This document shows, piece after piece, positions 57,654 to 64,000 of a stretch of DNA of 64,000 nt. Made by a program: the position numbers and the translations under genes. How positions within the stretch are numbered: position 1 is the stretch's first letter; every line of letters starts with the position of its first letter. The notes below the pieces were generated by a model. That model saw nothing but the letters and a program-made list of their open reading frames with translations, did not search any database and was not told where the DNA came from. This stretch comes from DASSFZ01 sp035283185. GTDB lineage: Bacteria; Chloroflexota; Anaerolineae; Fen-1058. The stretch spans positions 1-64,000 of the forward strand of contig DATEUJ010000022.1 of the NCBI GenBank assembly GCA_035283185.1, given 5' to 3'.

Positions 57654-57765
57654 ACATCAATTGTAAAACACATCCCCCAAAATTCAAAGGCTGCGCAGCA
57701 GTTCGTTAATCGCATACAGGTATGGCACCAACGACAGGTTCCTACGCTCAGGTTGGCTACCGATG

Positions 57766-58425
57766 CTAACGCAGGCTAAATGGTGGATAGCGGTCGGTCA
57801 CCAGCAGGAAGGCGTAGGCTCCCACCCGCAGTCCCCAGCGACCGACCCCGACCATGAAGTCAAAGAGAGCCTTCGGGTATTGACCGGTCACCAGAATGGC
57901 GAACCAGGCCACGATCACGGCGAAGAATGCGGCAATGCCGAGAAAAAACAGGACAATATAATGCGGGATCGCGAGCAGCCACTTGACCAGGGGTAACCAC
58001 CGATTGAGGTCGGTTTCGACGTCGGGGTAGTCGATCTCCAGGTGGACAGACTGCTCTTCGACGGTGGACGGGTATCGGTCGCTGAGCAGGGCGGCGTAGG
58101 CGCCGACTCTGGCCCCGAAGCGGGTCAGCTCGCGAGCAAAGTCGAACCACCAGCGTGGATAACGCCGTCGAAAGAGGATCATCAGGGCCGTGGCTGTCGA
58201 GAGACCACTCGCCAGTCCAGCCGCCGTCTCCCGAGTTATTCTGATCACCTCACCGGCTTCATTGAGGATAACCGTGTTGGTGACCGTCTCGCCAGACCCC
58301 GAGACGAGGCCCAGGATGATGGCGATGGGAATGATCCAGATCAGACGGAAGAAGGTTGTCAGCCGGTCCAGTTTCTCCGGATAGTCGATCTCCAGACGAG
58401 CAGGATATGCGATAGGGTTATACAC
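57766..58425 (-). CDS. DUF4389-domain membrane protein
   Basis: A 219-residue protein with two internal repeats: ARLEIDYPEKLDRLTTFFRL and HLEIDYPDVETDLNRWLPLV, each followed by two hydrophobic helices and an RYPRWWFDFARELTRFGARV-like loop. This is the DUF4389 pattern, often duplicated. It overlaps the end of the second-cassette dehydrogenase (58418-58425). Function unknown. Confidence 0.85.
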   Translation of the reverse strand: MYNPIAYPARLEIDYPEKLDRLTTFFRLIWIIPIAIILGLVSGSGETVTNTVILNEAGEVIRITRETAAGLASGLSTATALMILFRRRYPRWWFDFARELTRFGARVGAYAALLSDRYPSTVEEQSVHLEIDYPDVETDLNRWLPLVKWLLAIPHYIVLFFLGIAAFFAVIVAWFAILVTGQYPKALFDFMVGVGRWGLRVGAYAFLLVTDRYPPFSLR

Positions 58426-59413
58426 GACGCGCCTCCTTGTTATTCTGTTCCACAGTGATGACTACTTTGCCTCGGGCGTGTTCTTCTACAAGATACCTGA
58501 TAGCTTCAGCCACCTCACTTAATGGGTAACATCTATCGATGACAGGTACGACTTTGCCGGCTTCGAGCAACTTTCCGATAAAGACCAAGTCCTCCTGATT
58601 TGAACGCGCCAGCATGACCCCCATTTTCTTGCATCCGAGCCTCGATACCAATGGCCCCAGAAGCATCGCCTGGAAAACTTGAGACAGGGAACCTCCAGCC
58701 ACGACGCAAATTCCCTCAGGGTTTAATGCCCTCTTATAATCCAGAATTGGATGGTATCCGTTAACGGCCAGAATCAAGTCATAACGCTGCCCGTTTTTGG
58801 TGAAATCTTTCTGCGTGTAATCAATAACATGGTCTGCCCCTATTGAGCGCGCCATGTCCAAGTTCCGGGTGCTGCAAACGGCAGTCACTTCAGCCCCGTA
58901 GGATTTGGCAATCTGCACCGCAAATGTCCCTACACCGCCAGAAGCGCCCTGAATGAGCACTTTTTGCCCCGCTTGAACGCGCCCTTTATCTCGTAATCCC
59001 TGCAAGGCAGTGACTGCTGGCATTGGGACTGCCGCAGCCTGCTCAAACATCAGGTTGGCAGGCTTTCTTACCAATAACGTTTCAGGTGCGCAGACATATT
59101 CAGCGAACCCACCAAAGCCAATGCCAGAAAGATCACCGAATACGTCATCGCCCGGCTTGAACTGGGTGACCTTTTTACCGACTGCTTCGACCCGCCCGGC
59201 AATGTCTGCGCCGAGAATTTTGTTGTTCGGCTTGAACACGCCAAAGCCCATGATGCGGGGGACCAGTCCGCTTAGCAGATGATGGTCCGCGGCGTTGACC
59301 GCCACCGCGTGGACCTTGACCAGCACTTCATTGTCCCTGGGAGATGGCTGCGGGACGTCTGTCAGTGTCAGCGCATCGGGTGTGCCGTATTGGTTGTAGA
59401 CAATCGCTTTCAT
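58418..59413 (-). CDS. MDR-family NAD(P)-dependent dehydrogenase, cassette 2
   Basis: A 331-residue enzyme: MKAIVYNQYGTPDALTLTDV, EVLVKVHAVAVNAADHHLLS, ADIAGRVEAVGKKVTQFKPG, VLIQGASGGVGTFAVQIAKS, DMARSIGADHVIDYTQKDFT. It is the counterpart of the dehydrogenase at 52594-53607. Between the two, the whole regulator-small protein-membrane protein-dehydrogenase order is repeated with different membrane proteins. Confidence 0.9.
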   Translation of the reverse strand: MKAIVYNQYGTPDALTLTDVPQPSPRDNEVLVKVHAVAVNAADHHLLSGLVPRIMGFGVFKPNNKILGADIAGRVEAVGKKVTQFKPGDDVFGDLSGIGFGGFAEYVCAPETLLVRKPANLMFEQAAAVPMPAVTALQGLRDKGRVQAGQKVLIQGASGGVGTFAVQIAKSYGAEVTAVCSTRNLDMARSIGADHVIDYTQKDFTKNGQRYDLILAVNGYHPILDYKRALNPEGICVVAGGSLSQVFQAMLLGPLVSRLGCKKMGVMLARSNQEDLVFIGKLLEAGKVVPVIDRCYPLSEVAEAIRYLVEEHARGKVVITVEQNNKEARRV

Positions 59414-59537
59414 GAAATATCCATTCCTGTTTCATCCCTGCTGCGGTTGAACAATAGCCGGAAGCAGGGCGAGAGTTCGCCAGCGATGCCGAGGAAGCGA
59501 CAAGGATCAGGAAGAACGACCGTAGTTAGCATGATGG

Positions 59538-59942
59538 TTATTCTTCAGAACTGGACCATTTCCATGCGTTCCAGATGATTAGCAACAGACAGATCACTTC
59601 AACAGCCATTATGAATGTGTAATGGGGATAGGATGCTCTACCAACTACAACAAACGCAATCGTGATGATGCTCGTAATGATGTTGGCCCAACGATTCGGC
59701 CTGTACTTCAATACGCGGGAGAGGACGATCATGACAATTGCAATCTCCATCGTGATCGCGCCGCCCAACATTAGTAGAGGGATCGGGGTTTCGCCTGCAA
59801 ACTTTACGAATTCCTCCAATGCCCCAGGGATGTATAGTGAAAGAATATCCGCCTTCAGCATATTGATCATTACAACTATCCATAGGGTGGAGAGCAGAAC
59901 TTTGGTGTCCAGCTTTTTGGTGGTATTTGCGTTTGTATTCAT
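59538..59942 (-). CDS. DUF6326-like small membrane protein
   Basis: A 134-residue protein with four helices: TKVLLSTLWIVVMINMLKAD, IPLLMLGGAITMEIAIVMIV, ANIITSIITIAFVVVGRAS and YTFIMAVEVICLLLIIWNAW. The pattern fits the DUF6326 family of unknown function (assignment from memory). Its start overlaps the small gene at 59939 by four bases, the same arrangement as in cassette 1 although the membrane protein family differs. Confidence 0.75.
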   Translation of the reverse strand: MNTNANTTKKLDTKVLLSTLWIVVMINMLKADILSLYIPGALEEFVKFAGETPIPLLMLGGAITMEIAIVMIVLSRVLKYRPNRWANIITSIITIAFVVVGRASYPHYTFIMAVEVICLLLIIWNAWKWSSSEE

Positions 59943-60190
59943 TTTTGTATTGCTCCTTTCTTGTTTGAACTTTGTTGATTCAACGGGTCTGGCATCTGGT
60001 GTACCGAAACGAGCGGCAGTCCGAGGTCGCGCACCTTCCGCAGCAACCGGTACAGGGCGGGCTGATCAGGCACACGTCCAGAGAGAAGCGTGGTTCCATC
60101 CTCTTCCAGCGTAACGGACATGCCGTCGAACCAATCCTGCCATTGAGCATCCAAGCGCCCTTCGATTCGAATTTCGTAGAAGTGGGTCAT
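59939..60190 (-). CDS. Small conserved protein of LuxR cassette 2
   Basis: An 83-residue paralogue of the protein at 54377-54658: FYEIRIEGRLDAQWQDWFDG, MSVTLEEDGTTLLSGRVPDQ, PALYRLLRKVRDLGLPLVSV. It shares the W-x2-WF core, TLEE, LLSG and the C-terminal LPLVS strand. Unknown function; fixed between regulator and membrane protein. Confidence 0.75.
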   Translation of the reverse strand: MTHFYEIRIEGRLDAQWQDWFDGMSVTLEEDGTTLLSGRVPDQPALYRLLRKVRDLGLPLVSVHQMPDPLNQQSSNKKGAIQK

Positions 60191-60257
60191 CGCCTAGCGC
60201 ATTTGAATCAACGTACGCGAGTATACCGGCAGGGAGGTACTGTCGTCTAGAACCAAA

Positions 60258-60290
60258 AGTATTGTCTTGAGTATTGTCTTGAGTATTGCC
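60258..60290. promoter_or_regulatory. Direct repeats AGTATTG upstream of cassette 2 target operon
   Basis: AGTATTGTC at 60258-60266 and 60270-60278, AGTATTGCC at 60282-60290 (12-base period), about 70-100 bases before the small gene start (60190), directly behind the LuxR stop. Same core as the repeats at 54755-54776. Confidence 0.5.
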
Positions 60291-60297
60291 TGGGGGA

Positions 60298-63009
60298 TTA
60301 GAGCAAGCCCAGCTCGCGGGCGCGCGCCACGGCTTCGGTGCGGCTTTTTGCTTGCAGTTTGGCAAAGATGCGCAGGTTATGTCCCTTGACCGTGCTCAAC
60401 GCAACGGAAAGTTTCTGGGTGATCTCCTGGTTGGAAAGTCCCTGTGCAATGAGGCGCAGCACTTCGAGTTCGCGTTCGCTCAACGGCTCGATCAAAGGAT
60501 GAGGAATGAGGGATGGAGGATGAATATGTTGAGGCTGTGTGAAGACCGTCAAAATCTTTTCGGCATATTTTTTAAGATACCCATTGTCGAGATTGGATAG
60601 CAATTCCGTCATTGGCTTGCCTTCTGCGGCAAAGATACGAAGGTATCCTTCAGGCTCGGCAATCGTCAGGGCTTGCTCCAGTGACTTGAGTGCTTTAGCA
60701 GCCTCTCCCTTTGCATGGAAGGCAAGCGCCTGCACAATGAGAATTTCAATTCGACTGCGGAGACGGTTTTGTTTCTCCGCCAACTTCAACTGACGTTCCA
60801 ACAGTCCAAGCGTATCAAGCCAAAGCTGTTCATTGGGATCGTTTTGATATTCAGCAAGCGCAACCCTTGCCAACGTGAGGCGCTCAAATTCATGCAGATA
60901 ATCGGGGGCATCATGCAGAGAAAGCCCGCTCTTGTGTGCCCATTCTTGCGCCTTCAACAGCTTCCCTTGCTTGAGATAAATGCGCGCCTTCATGGCATCC
61001 ACAGGGCGCAGATCGGGAGTGGGGGTGCGGACGTACAAGCGTTGCGCTTCATCCAGCAGCTCGAGCGCGTTGTCCAAGTCGCCCTCGGATTCTTTCAAGT
61101 GCGCTTGAGCCAAACTCTTGCGGTATGCCCAGTCCACGATCGTGGCTTGTCTGCCGAGGGCAAAACCTTTTTGCAAATGCCGCGCAGCGCGTTCATCCTC
61201 CCCCATTTCGTGGTACAGCATCCCCAACCCCAGGTGATGATGCGCTGTGTGTTGTGCCGCATTGTGAGCGTCGGCAAGGTCAAGCGCCTGTTGATAGGCT
61301 TGCAGTACATCACGCAACCGTCCTTGTGCGCTCAGAATATCCGCTTTCCCAAAAGCGCCGGCAATGGCAAAGAAAAGTTTTCCCGCTTGTTCTGAGGCTT
61401 CAATGAAATCGCTAATCAACTTGCAGGCGTTATCCAGGTTGCCATTTGCCCAATGCGTGCCCATCAAGAGTGTAGAGACCTGCGCATACATAAAATCGTC
61501 TTCAATGGGCGTCAGGTCAAGCGCCATTTCGGCATACTTGACCGCATCGGAAAAACGATGCTGGCTTTGAGCGTTGTAGGCGCGCGCAAAGGCGAGCCGT
61601 GCGGGAAGGGTTTGAAACTGCCCTTTTTCCACCACGATCATTTCACTTGATGGGAGGCTGAGGCATTGCTCTGCATCCCGCAAACTGGACTCGCTGGCAT
61701 TCACATTGCCGGTGTCCATGTATGCCAAGCCAATCTGAGTACACAGGACAGGGCGGACGCGGATCACGCTTGACGGCAGCTGGTTCACCCACCCAAGCCA
61801 GGTGCCCATCTGAAAACTCTCATTCATAGCCTGCCAGGCCGACTCTGCCAACCGCGCGGCGCGGTCAACATCGGCGGCAGCGAGGGCATGACGGAATGCT
61901 TCAGCAATATCTCCATTCGCTTCCAGCCACTCACTGGCATGGATGTGAACTCGCGCAATTTCCTCGGGTGATACCTTGTGCATTAACCGCTGGCGGAGCA
62001 GGTCACGGAAAAGATGATGGTAGCGATACCACCTGCGCTCATGATCGAGCGGAATGACGAACAGGTTGGCACGCTCCAGTTGTTCCAACGTTTCCTGCCC
62101 GGAAGCAGACGCATCGAGCAGAACAGCATCACAAAGGGGGCCGCACAAGCGGTCAAGGATTGACGTGCGCCGCAAGAAATTCTGAATGCTTTCGGGTTGC
62201 TTTTGTAGTACTTCTTCGAGCAGATAGTCCAGCACAAAATGATGACTGCCAGTGAAAGACTGGATGAAACCGGCTGTATCTTGAAGTCCTTGCATTGAGA
62301 GCGCGGCTAACTGCAGTCCAGCGATCCAACCTTCAGTGCGGGTCTCCAGTGCGGCGCTGTCTTCCGCTGAGAGGTTGAGGCCCATCACCTGGTTGAGAAA
62401 CTCGGCAGCTTCGGCGGGGGTGAAACGCAAGTCGGCGGCGCGCAGCTCAATCAATTGACCCCGGGCGCGATACCGGGCCAGGGGTAGCTGTGGATCCTCA
62501 CGGGTGGCGATGACCAGGTGCATCTGCGGCGGCAGATGCTCGAGTAGAAAGGTGAGAGCAGTGTCAACCGGTTTGGCATCAATCACGTGGTAGTCGTCGA
62601 GGACGAGGACGAAATTGTCCGGGACGGTGGTGATTTCATTGAGCAGGGCCGTCAGAATCGATTCGATTGGTGGCGGCTGAGGGGCTTGTAGCACACGCAG
62701 CACGCCTTCTCCAATATTCGCGGCAATGGTCTGTAAGGCAGCGACGAGGTAAGCCAGAAAGCGTGTAGGATCGTTATCCCCTTCGTCCAGCGAAACCCAG
62801 GCGGCCGGTCGCTCGCAACTGGTAATCCATTCACTGACCAGCGTGGTCTTCCCAAAACCAGCAGGCGCAGAGACGAGGGTAAGTTTGCGTCCAAAACCCT
62901 GGTTTTGGCGCAGACCCTCGTTCAGCCGCTCGATCAGGCGGGGGCGGAGGACAACTTTCGGCCGAGGTGGGGGGATGTATAGTTTAGTAGCTAAAACTGG
63001 CGTAGACAC
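60298..63009 (-). CDS. MalT-type LuxR-family transcription regulator, cassette 2
   Basis: A 903-residue paralogue of the regulator at 54873. Walker A SAPAGFGKTTLVSEW and Walker B LVLDDYHVID are identical in the near-identical N-terminal 320 residues; the first gene has an extra insert of about 20 residues near position 95. The TPR sensor region (about 330-800) is diverged. The C-terminal HTH is LSERELEVLRLIAQGLSNQE. A short oligonucleotide-repeat-derived insert (HPPSLIPHPL) precedes the HTH. It likely senses a different ligand but binds related DNA. Confidence 0.95.
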   Translation of the reverse strand: MSTPVLATKLYIPPPRPKVVLRPRLIERLNEGLRQNQGFGRKLTLVSAPAGFGKTTLVSEWITSCERPAAWVSLDEGDNDPTRFLAYLVAALQTIAANIGEGVLRVLQAPQPPPIESILTALLNEITTVPDNFVLVLDDYHVIDAKPVDTALTFLLEHLPPQMHLVIATREDPQLPLARYRARGQLIELRAADLRFTPAEAAEFLNQVMGLNLSAEDSAALETRTEGWIAGLQLAALSMQGLQDTAGFIQSFTGSHHFVLDYLLEEVLQKQPESIQNFLRRTSILDRLCGPLCDAVLLDASASGQETLEQLERANLFVIPLDHERRWYRYHHLFRDLLRQRLMHKVSPEEIARVHIHASEWLEANGDIAEAFRHALAAADVDRAARLAESAWQAMNESFQMGTWLGWVNQLPSSVIRVRPVLCTQIGLAYMDTGNVNASESSLRDAEQCLSLPSSEMIVVEKGQFQTLPARLAFARAYNAQSQHRFSDAVKYAEMALDLTPIEDDFMYAQVSTLLMGTHWANGNLDNACKLISDFIEASEQAGKLFFAIAGAFGKADILSAQGRLRDVLQAYQQALDLADAHNAAQHTAHHHLGLGMLYHEMGEDERAARHLQKGFALGRQATIVDWAYRKSLAQAHLKESEGDLDNALELLDEAQRLYVRTPTPDLRPVDAMKARIYLKQGKLLKAQEWAHKSGLSLHDAPDYLHEFERLTLARVALAEYQNDPNEQLWLDTLGLLERQLKLAEKQNRLRSRIEILIVQALAFHAKGEAAKALKSLEQALTIAEPEGYLRIFAAEGKPMTELLSNLDNGYLKKYAEKILTVFTQPQHIHPPSLIPHPLIEPLSERELEVLRLIAQGLSNQEITQKLSVALSTVKGHNLRIFAKLQAKSRTEAVARARELGLL

Positions 63010-63233
63010 TGATCAATAATGAGCCACGCACCCAAAATTCAGAAAGCGGCAAAACCTAATGGCACGCGCACCAGCCGATCACTGACTATTCCGAATTTGA
63101 AGCGATCGGTGTCAGGCGACGGCTCACGCATCAGTGAGCACATAGGCAAAATTGTAGCCCCGCGCGGGCGTCAGGTCAAACCGTGAATGAACTTGACCGT
63201 TGCCCCCAAAGCAAGGTTCCAACCGGGATGATG

Positions 63234-64000
63234 CTACCGGGCGTACAGCCGCTCCGCCGTCCCGCGCAGAATCTGCAGCTTGGCCTCCTCCGAAATCGGC
63301 AGGGCGTAGAAATCCTCGATATTGCGAAGCGGGTCTTTGACGTCCGGGCCGGGCCAGTCGGAGCCGAACATCGCCTGGCTCGCCACACGCTCGATCCACG
63401 GGAAGTAGTGCAGGAGGTTCTTCGGGGGAATGCTCGAGATGTCGAGGTAGACCTTCCGCGATCGGCGCAGCAGGAACTGCGCCGTGTTCATCCACAGCGG
63501 CCTCCCACCGTGCGCGACGATCAATTTCAAATCGGGGAAATCGACGATCACGTCGTCGAGGTCCATCGGGTCGCCATACTTGTTTCGCGCGCGGGGAAAG
63601 ACCGACGTGCCGGTGTGCACCATCATCGGCACGTCGTACTCGACGCACTTCTCGTACACCGTCGCCAGGCCGCGCAACTCAGGGTCATGCAGGTAGGCGT
63701 TCGCGTGGAAGAGTTGGTGCGGCGGATGAATCTTGATGCCGCGAATGCCCAGACTGCCCAGCAGCCGATCCATCTCGGCGGCGACGTCCTTCACGCGGCG
63801 CGGATCGATCCCGCCGAACGGGATGAGCCGTTCCGGATGGGCGCGGGCCATGCTGGCGGAGAAGGTGTTTGCTTCTTCGGTGAGTCCGATGACCTCGGGG
63901 CTGAGGTAGTTGATCATCGCCAGTTTCTCGATGCCCCGCTCGTCCATGAAGGCGGTCAGCCGGTGCGGATCGCGCGTGATAGCCTTGATGGTTTCAAAGT
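63234..64000 (-). CDS. Amidohydrolase-family protein (partial, runs off the right edge)
   Basis: At least 255 residues are visible; the frame continues beyond 64000, with FETIKAITRDPHRLTAFMDE upstream of an internal methionine at 63947. Motifs: IKIHPPHQLFHANAYLHDPE, MMVHTGTSVF, LIVAHGGRPLW and MFGSDWPGPDVKDPL. These contain the His and Asp ligands of amidohydrolase-2 type metal-dependent hydrolases or decarboxylases. The final codons have a near-identical fragment at 50862-50899. Substrate unknown. Confidence 0.88.
   Translation of the reverse strand, partial: FETIKAITRDPHRLTAFMDERGIEKLAMINYLSPEVIGLTEEANTFSASMARAHPERLIPFGGIDPRRVKDVAAEMDRLLGSLGIRGIKIHPPHQLFHANAYLHDPELRGLATVYEKCVEYDVPMMVHTGTSVFPRARNKYGDPMDLDDVIVDFPDLKLIVAHGGRPLWMNTAQFLLRRSRKVYLDISSIPPKNLLHYFPWIERVASQAMFGSDWPGPDVKDPLRNIEDFYALPISEEAKLQILRGTAERLYAR

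Overview
The window most likely comes from a member of the Chloroflexota (Anaerolineae-like). This is inferred from the mix of families: MalT-type LuxR regulators, DUF4386/DUF4389/DUF6326 membrane proteins, an NHLP-clan leader protein, a glycoside hydrolase fused to an O-antigen-ligase-like polymerase, split YeeE/YedE transporters and lipoproteins with Thr/Pro linkers, on GC-rich DNA full of short oligonucleotide-repeat hairpins. No rRNA or marker gene fixes the lineage.

Layout. (1) 0.1-12.4 kb, minus strand: a defence-like cluster of a DUF499 ATPase, an ASCH-domain protein, a DUF1156 adenine methyltransferase and a PLD-SNF2 helicase. A REP-associated tyrosine transposase (RAYT) sits inside it with REP copies at almost every junction. 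Behind the cluster lie a PIN-like pair and a remnant of a second HsdR/DUF1156-like gene. (2) 12.6-19.6 kb: a Tat-exported DUF362 protein, two toxin-antitoxin pairs, two zinc-binding hypotheticals, a Fic protein, an integrase-N-domain protein and tRNA-Val. (3) 19.7-28 kb: M50-CBS protease, DNA polymerase III delta prime (holB), a four-helix-bundle cassette, an M23-propeller lipoprotein, a VIT1-like transporter, a universal stress protein and a DUF488-DUF488-dual-OB operon. (4) 28.2-37.9 kb, plus strand: an ArsR regulator followed by a nine-gene respiratory cluster (triheme cytochrome, two YeeE/YedE halves, molybdopterin oxidoreductase, four-cluster ferredoxin, b561-type cytochrome, b6-type cytochrome, roughly nine-haem cytochrome, Rieske protein). 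(5) 37.9-50.7 kb: macrodomain and Uma2 proteins, large membrane and glycan proteins, a G5/TolB lipoprotein, a striking NHLP-leader protein with decapeptide repeats, a GH25 lysozyme and a flavin-dependent oxidoreductase. (6) 50.7-63.0 kb, minus strand: two paralogous cassettes, each a MalT/LuxR regulator, a small protein, a small membrane protein and MDR dehydrogenase(s). Shared direct repeats lie in front of each target operon. A partial amidohydrolase leaves the right edge.

The main observations worth follow-up are the respiratory cluster, the REP/RAYT system whose ends supply stop codons of neighbouring genes, oligonucleotide-repeat hairpins that also enter reading frames without breaking them, the NHLP-decapeptide protein, and the duplicated regulator-dehydrogenase cassettes with candidate operator repeats.
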